From contig NC_092526.1 of NCBI RefSeq assembly GCF_037038585.1, positions 38,391,501 to 38,455,500 on the forward strand: 64,000 nucleotides of DNA, given 5' to 3'. This DNA is from Patagioenas fasciata (taxonomy: Eukaryota > Chordata > Aves > Columbiformes > Columbidae). Numbering within the stretch: the stretch's first letter is position 1; each line of letters begins with the position of its first letter. The notes below the pieces were generated by a model, which did not search any database, was not told the DNA's origin, and was given only the letters and a program-made list of their open reading frames with translations. Shown piece after piece: positions 1 through 13,264 of the stretch. The translations under genes and the position numbers were made by a program.

Positions 1-249
1 GCTAAAGTCTTATTTTCAGAGAAGCTAACTGCTTCCAGTTTCTATGGCCTGCCTTTGGAAGCTGAAGGGGAAGGAAGACAGCAAAATAAAGAGTATAGAC
101 CTTAAGAACCTGTATTTTTAAATGTTGTCTCAGGGGCTTCAGGAGCCAGCTGCAGACAGCCAATCAACACAAGTGACAGCATGGCACCTATGATAGGGAG
201 AAAATGGGTTGGCAAGGGCACAAAGAAGTCAGCTATTTTCAGATTAACC
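1..249. other. Gene-free sequence before the old CR1 copy
   Basis: No coding frame, RNA gene or repeat is recognised here. Homology to CR1 only becomes visible near position 250, so this part may be unrelated flank or a CR1 5' portion decayed beyond recognition. Confidence 0.4.
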
Positions 250-1525
250 AGGCTTGATGAATTATAGCCCAGAATGCTTGAAGAATTACCTGATGTAATT
301 TCAGAACCATTTGTGGCTCTCTCAAGGAAGGTGAGATATCAAAGAAGGAAAGAAGGCAAATGTAATAATTTTCTTTTAAAAAAGGGGGGAAGAAGAGTCA
401 GAGCATTATAGAGAGATCAGCTTATTTCAGTTCCTGCAGAAATACTGGAAAAATTACTCAAGCCATTATTCATAAGGACTTAGAGGAAATAAACGTGTCT
501 TTCTGAAGAACAGAGTGTGTCAAACCATCTAATTTCATCATTTGATGAGGTAATCCTTACCATGCTGACAGGGTGAAGCAGTAAATGCCATATATCTTGA
601 TTTTCGTAAGGCTTTTGGCAGAGCTTTATGTAAGCAAGGGAGAGAAATATGGCCAGATGAAAAGCGGGTATCAAACTGATTAGAAACAAGACTCAGTATT
701 TTCAGACAACTTGCTGTCAAAACAGAAAGATAAACTGAGCGCATCAGTTCTGAGCTCCCCAGAGCCTGGTCTGGCCTGGCACTGTTCATTACTTTCATTA
801 ATAACTTGGGTGATTAATAGATTCTGCTTTTTAAATCTCCACACAGGCCTGGATGGGAGGGACTGCAGGCACTGGGGGGGATAGGATTTGGATTATAGAA
901 ACCGAACAAACTGTAGAATTGCTCTTAAACAAAAACTGTGAAGTACAAGGTTCGCTAGCCGTGCAGGAGCAATCTGCAGCAGGAGCATGCAGTGAGGAGC
1001 AACAGCTCTGCAGTAGAAAAACAAGAAAAAAGAAAATATCTGTGAGCACCAATGGATCACAGGTTAAACATGAATCACTAATATCATGAGAAAGGCAAGC
1101 ACCACACTGCATAAAAACCAAGAGACTGGACTGAGAGTGATGTGAAGTCGTCCTTCAGCCTGGCTGCTCATCAGCAGTGCCTTAGCTGGAGTAGCAGGTG
1201 GTGGCTGGGACACTGTGCCCCGCTGGAAGGAGGTGAGAGGAGTGCAGAGCTCAGTCAGAAGCCTGGAGAGGATCGAAGGGTGTAAAGAGGAAGGAAATGA
1301 CGTGTCCTCCATGTCTGGCGTAGGCAAGGCAAGCAGCGGTGGAATTGCACTGCAGCAAGCGAGACTTGAGCAAGAAGAATAGCTTTCTGAAGGCAAGAGC
1401 GGCCAGGCAGAGCAGCAGACTGACCACAGGTTTCCAGCTCTAGTGCTGGAGGTTTCTAACTGGTTAGACATCCATCTTGAGCGGTTCAGGTGGTATACAA
1501 ATCCTGCTTAGGGTCACAATCCCCC
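250..1525 (+). mobile_element. Old, decayed CR1 LINE (ORF2 3' half and 3' end)
   Basis: Seen: a series of blocks in the order expected for CR1. Near 270-300 there is a degraded stretch like 'AGAATGCTTGAAGAATTA', corresponding to the conserved segment before the RT core. Near 360-400 comes 'GCAAATGTAATAATTTTC' and a poly-A/G run, matching the 'KANV...FKKG' region. Near 580-620 a frame reads AIYLDFRKAFG, the decayed RT motif usually written YLDFSKAFD. Near 785-815 'FITFINNLGD' resembles FNIFINDL. At 1280-1360 and 1360-1510 the sequence follows the C-terminal and 3'-end region of old CR1 subfamilies (TGCAGCAAGCGAGACTTGAG; GGTTTCTAACTGGTTAGACA). Stops and indels break every frame. The middle (830-1190) is too diverged to align by eye. 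Inference: one copy inserted in plus orientation long ago. Subfamily is not assigned, and the boundaries are approximate. Confidence 0.75.
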
Positions 1526-4500
1526 CCACGCCCCTTTTTCTATAGCCATTGGAAACTGTACAACACATCACAGTGGGTAAATACAGCACTTGTAAAGCTT
1601 TGTGAATCTTTTGTAGGTGAAGTCTCTTCACCTTACTGTAAGATCATAAATGTAGGGAGAATATTTGTGCACAGCATCCTGCCGCCTGTGGAACAAATGA
1701 CCTGGTTTTCTTTGAAATACTTCATGTAAAACGAGCTTCCTTGACTGGTAAAATTAACATACTACACATCACCTGTAGCTTTGAGCGTCATAGCACTTGC
1801 TCACTGGCTTGTCAAACCCATGAAAGTTTTTAGTAGGGACTGCTCTCAGTTTTATGGGTTTTATTCAAGAACTATCTATCTAAGGAAGATAATCCTCTTC
1901 AAATACGCAGTCAGGTTGATGGTGGCTCTCCAGTGAAATTATACACCCCTTTACCACCAAATCATACATTAATGTTCTCATGAGTTACTGTGGTATTCAG
2001 CAAGATATTATTTATTTACTATAAAATGCAAATGGCAGACATCAAACGGGCAAGCTTACTAGCCAAACATTGTTTGTTCACAGACACTCATCTGGAAGTT
2101 TCTTTTATGGGAAAATGCTTTATTTGAAAACTTCCAGCACCCCTGGGTTTCAGAGCTATAAAAATCCAACCAAACAGCTGTTGCTGTGGTATTTTGGAAT
2201 ATTCCTGCTTACAGCCTCAGCTGAGAATGGGATGTGTACAAGAGAATGGGAGCACACAGATGCAAGGTGTCTGACACTCTGCAGACTTAACCTGTGATAG
2301 GGAGATTTGGGCACATAAATAAGAATAGCCTTGGGAAAGGCAGACACCTCCAGCTATTTGTGATTTAATGTTCCAGAAGGGTTCGATCTGCTGCTTTGTG
2401 CCCCCATGTGAACTCCTAAATTTTGCCCAGACTGCAGATCATTAGTATCTTCAACTCACAGGTCTGTGGTCTCTGCTTCTCCTGCAGCTGGTGGCATCTT
2501 TCAGGAGAAACTTCCCTTTCCAAGAGGTTCCCTGGGAAGATGCCCATAATTGTGTCATCACACAGGATACACAAGGCACTGCAGTTGGCATCTGCAATAC
2601 AACATGCATCCTGTTTGTGGAACACAGAGCACCTCTCCCTCTGGTCTCTTCCATTCATCTCTGTTTTCCAATCCCTGCTACCTTTCTGTGCTCTACAGGA
2701 TTCCCTGTCATGGGACACTTTTTTCCAGCCACTCTCCTTTTCTGGATATAGATCTTATTTGTCTCATACCTTTTCCTCTAGGCTCTGCAGAGGACCTTAG
2801 GAAAAGGGTGTGACTACCGATTTTTGTGGTTTCTTTTGCAAAGCGCAGCCTGGCCCCAAGTCCAGCCAGATCCTTGCAGATGTTTATTCAAACTGCCAAA
2901 CTGTTAGAGGTTTGCCCACTTCACGTCTAGCTAGTGCGCTGGAGTTGTTCGCAGGATGCCATGGTAACGGAGGAAAACACTGCTGTGTCATTTCATGGTA
3001 AGGAAAAGTCTGAGGAGCTGGGCCTGGAAGTCTCCCTGGTCTTCTTCACTGTCTCTTCTTCCATTTGTCACAACCCTTCAGGCCAGGATGCTTTTGTGTC
3101 AAGAACTGGCCAGCCCAGCGAAACATGATCTGTGCCAGTTCACCTGGATGTGGTTGCAATACAAGTAACAGGACACGTCGAGATAATCATAGGTAGCAGA
3201 TGTATTTTATCTATTCTGCAGCTTCTGGAAACAATATTGTGCAATGGCAATATTGAGGAAGATTTTTCTGGGTGACTAGTGTGATGAAAATGATTGTTAA
3301 ATCTGCAAGGCGTAAATGAAATATCATTCACTGGCTTTTATCTACAAACGTCATTAATCAAATGCCTTTTAAAAGAATGGGATTGTGCTACTAAGGTGAA
3401 AAATACAAATCCCACAGGAAGTGATGCCTGGTTTTCCTGTCTTTCTGGTACTGCACCAAACAGCTGTGGCTTTAGCAGACGAATGAATGCTTGTCAGGGT
3501 GCTGTTGTGTTCCATGCCCTTACTCAGCCTTCCTCTGCCGAGTGCAGTGGGGATCTTCATGGTACTATTTTCTACCAGTTTTAAATCAGACAGTGTGACC
3601 TTTTGTCACTAATCAGTGCTACCTCTGAGTGCGCTGATGTGTCTCGCTCCAATATCCTCATTCCTGTGGTGCAAGAGCAGCCTCGTGCAGCAGCAGAGTC
3701 CCCTTGGCTTTCCAGCACCTCAGTGATGTGACTCACAGCATCACAACAGCAACCGTTCTTTATATGACTTTAGTCTCTTTCTTATTGCCAGTTGAGGTTT
3801 GTGAAATTCTAGTCCATTTTGGAGCCACAGGATTTTATCTATACAGCAGAGACAAATACACACTGTTTAGAAAACCTGCCCTGTACTATGTGTTCCCTAA
3901 TTAAAACCAGATAACATATGACAAAAAGCTTGTTTCAGGTTTGCAATGAGTTTTGTACAAAGATTCATCTCCATGTTTCCTTTATCTGGGCAGATATATA
4001 TTTATCTGTACTTCTCTGTACAAATTACCTCCATCAGTTTCCTGTAACACCTCATTAGTAAATCTAGTAATTTGTGTTGCCACTAGACTGCAGGAGATCC
4101 CAGCTTAGAGGTTCACCTGCTTGCAGGACGATAATGAGCACTGGGCCTGAAGGTATGAATGGTTCTGAGCAGCAAAAAGGCACCGTTTTCTAACCCGCAG
4201 CCCACAGAATAAGCACAACTAGGGTAGAGCCCTCAAATCACATAGTACAGTGTCAGGATGGGGCTTTGGAAAAGGACAAAATGTCTGAAGTCAGCGATGC
4301 ATGAGTCGTCGTTTTGTTGGCTGCTACCTGAATGTATCTGACTGTGCATTTTCTCTTTAATATAAATTATCCTCAACTGCCTGTCTGCCTAGCATAGATT
4401 AGTTCTGATTTGAAAGCGAATCTAACCCATCCCCCAGCAGATCCTTACAGTGTTCCTGAACAACCATAAAACCCCAACGAAGCAATATAAGCTCAGCAAT

Positions 4501-6105
4501 AATAACACGTAATGGCCACAGCTTAATGAAGGGTGGCGATTCTGCTCTCGGGAGCTGCCTAATGGACATAGCTGTTCTGGTAGCTTGGGCTTGTGCTGAT
4601 TCTATTCCCTGCATGTTTGTTGGTCCATGTCCTGTTGCTTATATGTATAGGCAAAACCAAGACTTGCTGCAGTATGGGAGGAAGGCTGGAATCCAGAGGG
4701 TTTGCTTGGACTGGACTCGCATCCTGGCTGCATATCTCCTTTACTTTGGAATAAAGTGAAAAAAACCAGGGTCTTTCTTTACCTCTATATGAAGAGCAGC
4801 TCTTCCAGATCTGAGGACCTGCCCTGAAATTAGCTTGTTTTCTGCATATCTCTGAGCTGGGGCACTGCTTTTGAAGTGTTGATGTCTTATTCAATTTGGT
4901 GTTTCAGTTGCTGAGTGCAATAGACCGCTTACTAAGGGAGCTTGGCAATTAAATGGAATCCATTATGTGTTTTTTAATGGTGAGGCTAGAAATCAAGACT
5001 CAACAAACACATGCATCGAGACAAATAGGCCTTAAATACTAGAGCTAGAAAACAAAACAAAACAAAAAGAAGAGCAAGAGGTCTCTCCTTTTTCTCTTTT
5101 AATTTACTGTTACGAGCCCTCAGCCAAGACCAGCCACTTAGGGGAGGCAAATATTTTCTGTCTCTCCCTGGTTTTGAGACTAATGCCTTCTGACCAAACT
5201 GACAGGACTGGAGATGCAGCTGTGCCTTGGAACTCAAAGACATCTCAGCAAAGAGCACACACCAGGCTCTGGGAAGGGCCTTGTTTCAGACCAAAAGTAA
5301 ATAGTCAGCGTCACACAAACCTGCACAGTGGTTGAACACTGGAAAACATGACTGGATTTTTCTTTTCCTTAGTCAAGAAAGAAGGTTAGACTTGCCTAAA
5401 ATTGCCTTCTCTGTGTGATGTTTTAAGTCGGTGAATTGAGCCCAGAAGTCAGATTTTATGCATTAACCAGTGAAAACACAAGCAACTTTTTATTTTAGAA
5501 ATCCCTCTTGGGAGCAGCCTTTCCTGTTTAGCACTGAAGAATTACACTTCAGAAAGAGGTGATCTTTGCTGCCATCCCTGCATTAAAACACGGCAATAAG
5601 CAGCAATCTTTCAAGTCTTATTTGTTGTTTATTTCTGTTATAATTTAACATCTCTTTTTAACCCTCTAGAAGCTTTCACTACAGCTAAAAAAAGCTCATC
5701 CTTTGCTCCTGCATCCTCCTTGTAGCATCATCTTTATCAGAGTGCAAAACACTTCTGCATATTTATTTGTTTCTCTTGTAAATATGTCATTGATTGAAGT
5801 AAGAAAGGTCCAGGTCAACAAACATGCATAACTGTCCTTGCCCAGCTTCATTTCCTGAAATCCTTTCCCAGCTGGGAACAAAAATGAACTTGGAGTCCTA
5901 CTCCAGCAGCACACCAAGGAAAAAAATACCAATGTGCCTTTTACACTACATTTTACTATGTGATGTCCCAGGTCATTATCTCTTCCTGTCTATGCATATA
6001 CTATTTTAGGTATATACTTACAAAATCTAAGGCAAGCATCACTCAGATCTTTGACTTGTTGGTGATGCGTGGCTCTGACCTTCTTGAATTTAAGGGGAGA
6101 AGGGT
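1526..6105. other. Gene-free stretch
   Basis: No gene, RNA gene or clear mobile element is recognised. Open frames are all 125 codons or fewer and lack family resemblance or splice-site support. A short AAAAC-type simple repeat lies at about 5049-5070. Base composition is ordinary AT-rich non-coding. Confidence 0.5.
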
Positions 6106-6340
6106 GAGTCTGTGGTTAAAGTACAAGCCCAGGAGTCAAGAGGTCTGGGTTCTATTTCTGTGCGGTGCCACAGGCTTCCTGCACAACCCTGAACCCTGCA
6201 TGGGACCTCTCGGCATTTTTATACCCCTTCTACTAAATGGGGAATAATCATTGCTTCATACACGCTGCTGCTCTGGGGCTTCATTCATGCTCCTCTGAAA
6301 GTGTTTCAGGTTCCTCAGAAGAAAAGCACTTAAGAAATAA
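6106..6340 (+). repeat. MIR-like tRNA-derived SINE remnant
   Basis: Seen: 'GTGGTTAAAGTACAAGCCC' followed by 'AGTCAAGAGGTCTGGGTTCT' resembles the 5' tRNA-related head of MIR-type SINEs. Further along, 'CTACTAAATGGGGAATAATC' matches the conserved 'CTGTAAAATGGGGATAATA' core. The end, about 6290-6340 (GAAAGTGTTTCAGGTTCCTC...), resembles the tail that many MIR/CORE-SINE copies share with LINE2-type partners. The order of the blocks is correct and all are on the plus strand. Known: MIR-like SINEs are old amniote repeats and are rare and strongly decayed in birds. The exact family cannot be fixed by eye. Confidence 0.65.
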
Positions 6341-9300
6341 AGCCTCATCTCAGTTTTAATACTGTCTGAGCTGTCTAGCTTAAACGTAACCTCACCCAAA
6401 GGGAATGGTATTTGTAAATGTCATCCTTATAATGAAAAATCTGTTCTCCTTTTTCTGCCCTCCATGCCTTCTCCACTCCTCTTCTTTCTCCTCCAACAAG
6501 CTGCAGCGTTGTCAAAATGCCTCTTCACCCCCTGGATGACCAACGGAGCGCAGACCTGGGTGTGGGGTTTGTGTTATGGACAGACATGCATGCCCTCATG
6601 GTGCAATGTTCTTTTCTCTGTCTCCATGCCAGCAAACGCCTTGGCAGAAAGAATAGAGCGTATCTGCATTCGATTTAAACAGGCATTCAGAACAAGCTGA
6701 GCATTTCAGGGAAAAGATTGGTCTTCAGTTCTATTTAAAACAAAGGGATTCACAGACACTGATGTTTCTGAGGGCTTGGGGCTTTTTAATTGTCTCTTGA
6801 CGGTTTTTGAAGGTGCAGAGATGAGATACTATGCTGCTGTTGGACACGAGTGTTTCAGGTAATGAATGATTACCAAATGATCCATTACTGAATCTGCAGA
6901 ATACAAAAATTACAGCGTTTGCATGTGTAGAGAAGACAGCGCTTTGCGGGAGCTGCATGTGTTGTCTAGGCCTGATAACTAATTATGTTTTTATTATTTA
7001 TATAACTGTTTAATTAGCGCCATCTTTGTGCTAAGGGCAGCGCAAAGTGTGACCCTGCTCCCCTGAAGCCCCATTGTGCATGGCTCAGAAAGCAGATACT
7101 TGCATTCAATCTGCACATATACAGAGGTCAGTGCTTTAAAAAGCCAATCAGTGTCCTGAACTGCATGTGATAATCACTGACTTTTCAAGCTTTTAAGAGC
7201 TTTCTGCAAAATAACAGTATGAGCGCTGAGACATTTGTGCGTTTTGAGGGAGCAGCATTGCTGTAAATGCTTTGTGAAAGAGAGGTTGTCAAGCAGAATA
7301 AGCATAAAGAAGAGGTAGAAGTTTGGCATGAGAAGAAGAGGAGGAGCAAGTTGCTACTGGGAGGTGCAAAACACCAGTGCTAAAAAAGGCGTGATGTTGT
7401 TTGAGAGACCTGGGGGGCCTTCATCAGGAATGAGAGAGAAAAAATGGAGAGGCAAGGTTGGAAACATTCAGAGCCATGAAAACAAGGAGAGGAAGTTGGA
7501 GCTGGGTGCAGAAGGGAGAGGAACAGGATGCCAAGATTAAGGGAGGACACAGATTTACTGTGGGGGTGCCACGGTGTGACAAGTTCGGTGTCCCATATTC
7601 CCCTGCATCGGGTGACAACCATCACCTGCCAACGGTTTATGTGGGGTTAGGCCAGTTATCACACAGGGAACCTTTCCTTACTGTCCATCTCTGTCAATTA
7701 GCAACTGGAGGTGCTGTGGATATTAATTATCTGGCAGAGCTGTAGCCCCCTAACCATGCAGTGCTTTCAGGGAGTACATGGCTCCTTTATCAGGAACTTT
7801 AGGAAGCTGCATTAATCAGTGGGGGATTTATTATAAGGCCAAACGGATAAATCGGTGGTATTCGGCCTGCCATAAATTACCTCACACCAAACCTTTTCAT
7901 TTTCCAGTTGGTGTTCCCCTGAGGGTTAAAACATATAGTTCTCAAAATGACAGAGTCCGGAGAGCCTGGGAAAGCAGCAATATTGCAAAAACTGTGTCCC
8001 TCCTACACTTTCACTACATTCTCCTCATTACCACAAACTGTCCCCAGGAACACTTGATCTGAATTAACTACAAGCTCTGCAAGATTTAAAAGATCTCTCT
8101 AGGCCGTTTCCTGCCCTCCCCATGCTCCCTTACTCGGGCAGATATCCCAGTGAAGGTCCATGGGAGTTTTGCTTGAGACATCTGTTCAGATTTCCATTTC
8201 TGCTTGCTTTGTTTTCAGCCCATGTTTTGCTCCTTTCCTCTGTTTCCTCGGTACCCTCCCTGTGCTGCTTAGTGCAAAGAGAGGAGAGGAAGAAAAAGAA
8301 ACCTGTCAAAAAGGAGCAATAAGGGCCAAGGCTGATGAGAAGGACTGGAAACATGGTAAAAATCCATTTCCCAATACTTCCCAGCAATGCTGGACAGAGT
8401 TTGGTGGCTACACTTTGAGTTCAGCTATCCCATTTTTGCCTCACAAAACACAACCTTTTTACTTGTAGATGTAATTACCAGGTCAAAACTAACTTAATTA
8501 AGTGTGATGGCAACCAAAAGACTGCCTTTGGCACCTCTCACTTGTATTATTTCAGGTCTGAGAAAGGTTGGTATTAGAACAGTGCTAGGTAGGAATTAGA
8601 TTTTTATTGGTTTGAGCTCTCAGAAGGCTCCTGTGCCTTCGCATATTATCAACTCGGCAAGTTAAGCAGACAAAATGAAAATCTAGTTCATTCTTCTTGA
8701 TGGTTTGAACCACCCAGAGAAACCTGCTCCAAGACATGCCGTGTCACTTCAGCAGGTGAATGTCATAGATGGAGCTACTTTTCTTTTTCTGTGATGAGCT
8801 GACATGTTCTTGTGCAGACATGAAAGTAGCTGTGCACGTTTTCTTCTCATTTAAACACATCTACCAGCCGCTTGGTTTGATTTCCTGAGGTGGATTTTGG
8901 TTTATTTTCTTTTTTTTTTTTAATTTAAACACGAGAAATTCCAATCTAGATTCTTGTTGCAAATATCCTACTTGATGTTTGTCCTGCAGAGTAAGTGTTG
9001 CTTAAATATTTTAGGGATTCGATTGCTTCACATGAGAATTTCCGTCTCCATGACAACCCTTTTGTGCCTTGTAATACCTTTGGCAAACATGCTGGAACTG
9101 ACTAGTATTTATTTCAAACTCCATAACATTTAGCAGTGGAGATGCAAAGGGAAATGGAAGCAAACGCAAAATACCAAAAGATCTAATTTGCACCATTTTA
9201 TTTAAAACTAATTTTCAAAACCACCACGTCATTTACTGCATGGAAGGTCTGGTCATGTAAAAGATACCTCATTTTCCTCAAAATCCACTTCTTCTGGGCT

Positions 9301-12300
9301 CGTTCTTTACCTCACCACTGTGTTCTGTTATGGGCTGTGGAGTTTGGTGTCCAGTGTCATCTTCGTGACTATTACCATTAACTTGATGTTGAAAGTTCTT
9401 CCCTAAGCATTATACAGTTTTGGTTGTTTTTTTTACCAGGCATCCAAATCAACTCCCACACTGCAAAAATGAGACCGCTGTTCTTGCCCAGGATGATGGA
9501 TGGTCATCTGGCACACGATGGAAGGTGTGGCAGGGTCACCCAGCTCTTGTGAATCTTAAAAAAAGATCCCATACTTCCATCACTTGCAAACTTGAGTTAT
9601 GCATATAATATCTTGTATATGGAATTTCAGTTCTGTATTGGCTTTCTAGTAACAAAAAATACCACTGAAAATAATTTGGCTAGGTATTTTCTACCCCATT
9701 CTCAGACACTCCTAGATTTGTGCATTTCTCTTTTGGACACTGTCCTATATTTACCTCAATTTTCTAGTTCTCACCTGCTTCATACACAGAGTGGCTGACC
9801 TGCACACTGGTTTGCTCTTCCAGGTGTCAGACTTTGATAGTTGTGCTTTGCATGAGCTCTTTGTGAATAAAGCCCTGGCGAGGATTTTTTTTGGATAATG
9901 GCTTGATTTCTGGACGCATCGGTAGATGTATCAAAACAAGGCTTTATTTTCAGATCATGTTAAATGCCAGGGTTTCTTCGAATAGGACCATGCAAAAGTG
10001 GTTGAAGTTGGCCGTGCCGTATCACCGGTGCCTGCCGAGGGGTTTGCTGTGTAGCATCCAAGGGCTCCCAAACCTCTGAAGAGTTGGAATAACAGTCCAA
10101 GACTCTGTCTCCCCTGTTCCTCTGTCATACTGGAACTGTCTTAGAGAAATGCAGAGCCAGGAGCTACATGAGATCCAGGAATTTTGATAAGATATCCATA
10201 CAGCAGTGTTGTTTGGTATTGAGAATATCATATATTTGAGAAATCTTTCCCTTTTTAACCCCTTCTGTTTTGAAAATGAAAGCACGTTTAGAGCCTAAAG
10301 CTTCATGATGAGTCCATAAAGCATGAACACTATCCATGCAGATGTTTTCACTGCCTAAGCCATCCTCTTATTCTTAAAATATAATGTTGTTTCATAAAAG
10401 TCGCTGAGATGCTGCCCCAGAAGTCTCCCATGCTCTTCTGATTCCTTCTGTCTTGACTTCTAAAGCCACTCAGCTCCACCTCCCCCTTTTCATCAAGCAC
10501 GGTCATGAGAGAACTCCTATAATTTATCGTGTTAATGACTCCAGGTGGTGCTACCTTGAATATAAAAGCAATCAAATTAGGCCACCTTCTGGCTGAATCT
10601 GATTTAGTCTTTGACTGGGAGAGACAGGGAAGATGAGCGAGTGCGTGTACGTAACAGTGACTGTTGTAAAGAGCAAACGGTGCTGAACACGGTTTTTTAA
10701 GTTCTGCTGTCTCCTTTCTCCTTTGTTTTTGTTGCTTCCTTGTTGTGCTTGGAGCATCTACAGAAAACCTTGGTGTAATATGATACAGCACTTAGGACAA
10801 ACAGGATGGTTATAAATGGCTCTTGCCTCACTTCTGGATCCTACAGATGTTGCTACATGAGATTTGGTTCTTCCTGATTCTATAATTTGATTTTAATGGC
10901 TAGATACCATTGGAGCCTGCAAGTCCTACAGACAATAGTGTCCTTTTACATCCAGAAACATCTGTTAGCTAAGTGCTGTTGTGTAGCCTGAACTCTAAAT
11001 GAGCAGATCTGTGTTTTATACCAACCTGGCAGACAGCATTCTCAGGAGAAACCAAGTCTATTATGCCTTTTCTCATTTGGTGAATCTCTCTTCTTTCCCC
11101 TATCCTTCATGTTTTTCTTTTATTTCATCTACTACTTGTAGGGATGCAAAGTCTGAGAGCTTCTTCTAAGGGCTTCATGCAGCCTGGAGACCAAATGTGT
11201 AATTCAAATATTGGTTTTGCTGTTCCCTTCAAGCTCAGCATAGAATTGGTGCCACTCGGAGTAATATTTTGGGCTGTCACTGTTTGATCAGAGAACTTCA
11301 GGTGGACACTCAAATTTGGAGCTTAAATGAATTCCCTGTTAGGGAGCTGCAAATCTTAAGGCAACTTCAAACAAAGAATCTTAGAGACGTTTGAAAATTA
11401 AATTCGCAGCAGTTGTTCCCAACCTGTGTTTAGCTTTGAGGGCAACTGCTTGTATTCTAGACTTGAAGAAAACTTGCCTGCATTTCCAGTTATATTGGTC
11501 TAACAGAAGTCATTACTGAACGGTAAAAGCACCACCGCTCAGAGCGTGTAGTTAGGTCAGAACAAAGCCACTGCCATGTGCGCTTGGAACGCAGCCATTT
11601 AACACTTGGTTCTTTGTATTCAGAGTATCTCGCGGCAAAACAGCAACAGTCGGAGCTTTCAGAGGCACTCGGCCAGTGCTGGGGACGGCTCATTCGTTTC
11701 TGATAAACCAGCCAGCTGCCCACTTACTTTTCAAGTAAATCACCGCATTCAGTTACCAGATTTCAGGCCTATTTAGAGTACTTATAAATAGAATAATTGG
11801 ACTCGCTGACTTCAGTATTTATCATTTTAACGATTAGTTATTGTAAGCTGAACTAACTGAAATTTAGGTTCCAAATAGAAGTGTATGTTGACTGGAGCTA
11901 ATTCGGAAAGCCATATGTGAAGATGGTGCAAAGATTCAATGAATTTAACTTCCCTGCCATCACGCTCAGAATCCTTTCTTAATATCACCTATTCTCTGTA
12001 TTGAAAAAAAGCTGCTTTTCACTGAGCAGCAGGTAGGTACATTTGGCAAACAAAACACACTATAGAATATATAAACCAGAAAAAGAAAGGGGGTGGAAGT
12101 GGGATTTTCCACAGGATCAAGCCTCTTTGCAAAACTTTATTTCCATTTATGTCACATAAGAACTTTGAAACAGAACCTTGTGTGTGTTGCCACTACGCAT
12201 TGTTTTGCCTTTGACTTTCACTGTCATTCAGTCCACAGGCAGTTCCCAAAGTATCAGTATTCAGTGTTTCTTTCCTGCTTTTCAACAGATTAAATCAATC

Positions 12301-13222
12301 TGATCTCACCCGCCTTCCTGAGAAAAAAAAGTCATTTCATCCATGGCTGTCATACATTTCCCAGATAACATTTTAATGTAGTCCCACTAGTCACCATTTC
12401 ATAAACTTGATTTACTGTCTGGTTTATTGACCTCACTTTGCGAGGCTTTGCCTCCATAACAGCTGTGAACACGTTGCCATAACGGGAGTTTGCCTTCTGT
12501 ACTCCAGCAATTTGCCCTTTCGTGTTCTGAAATCTCCAGGGAAACCCTGGTGATGTTAATCTTTAGTCCCTGGGAACCTTCCTCATACTCCAGACACTCA
12601 GGGCATCTTAATAAAAATGTAACTAAGGAAATAATTTAGGGTAGCTTGGCAATGTTCACCGAGACTACAAAGGATATTTTCCAAGCAAATTGTTTATTGA
12701 GAGTAATATCCTAGGTCTCCAAATGTGTGAGAATTTAAAAAAGATACATTTGCAGATATACAGGGCGTGGACAGTGTCACCGTTTTCTAGTTTGCTCACG
12801 CCAGTCTAGACCTTCACATTCTGCCAGGTCAATAGGTTTCTATTCCCCATGCCCATAGGAATAATGAGACTGAGATCCCTGAACAGCCACTCAAGAGCTG
12901 CTCGAATCACTGTGTGGATTCGTAACCTCCCACTGCAGATGTGGCAGTGGCAACAGGAGCCCACTGCATATGCAGGGCTGTAGAGAGCGGGCAGGGAATG
13001 AAGGGAAATGAATTGCAAGGGGCAGGAGGAAATGACTAAGAAATGTATCAGAGATAAGATCACATTAGTACACTGCCTGAGCAGCAGAAGCACAGAAAGG
13101 CAAATACAAAAGTGTAGAGGATGTGGGAAGAGAAGGAGAGGTTCATGGGATGTACAGAAGCAGAAGGGAGAGAAAATTCTCATGGCTTAAATAGCATTTT
13201 TTAATTGAAAAGCACTTATTTT
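6341..13222. other. Gene-free stretch
   Basis: No gene is recognised. A T12 tract lies at 8910-8921 and a purine-rich segment (GA-rich, plus strand) at about 7290-7540. The longest frame, 147 codons on the minus strand at 10348-10791, shows no family motif. Some parts may be conserved non-coding DNA, but that cannot be seen from one sequence. Confidence 0.5.
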
Positions 13223-13264
13223 CACAGAATCACAGAATGTTAGGGATTGGAAGGTACCTCAAAA
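13223..13264 (-). mobile_element. Tiny 3'-end fragment of CR1
   Basis: The plus strand reads CACAGAATCACAGAATGTTA then GGATTGGAAGGTACCTC, the reverse complement of the CR1 3' terminus seen intact at 50,510-50,558 and 60,040-60,085. Homology stops after about 42 bases. This is an extreme 5' truncation, which is typical for CR1 insertion by target-primed reverse transcription. Confidence 0.85.

Noticed and set aside
10348..10791. 147-codon minus-strand frame
   Set aside because: No motif and no exon signals; length is within chance for 64 kb.
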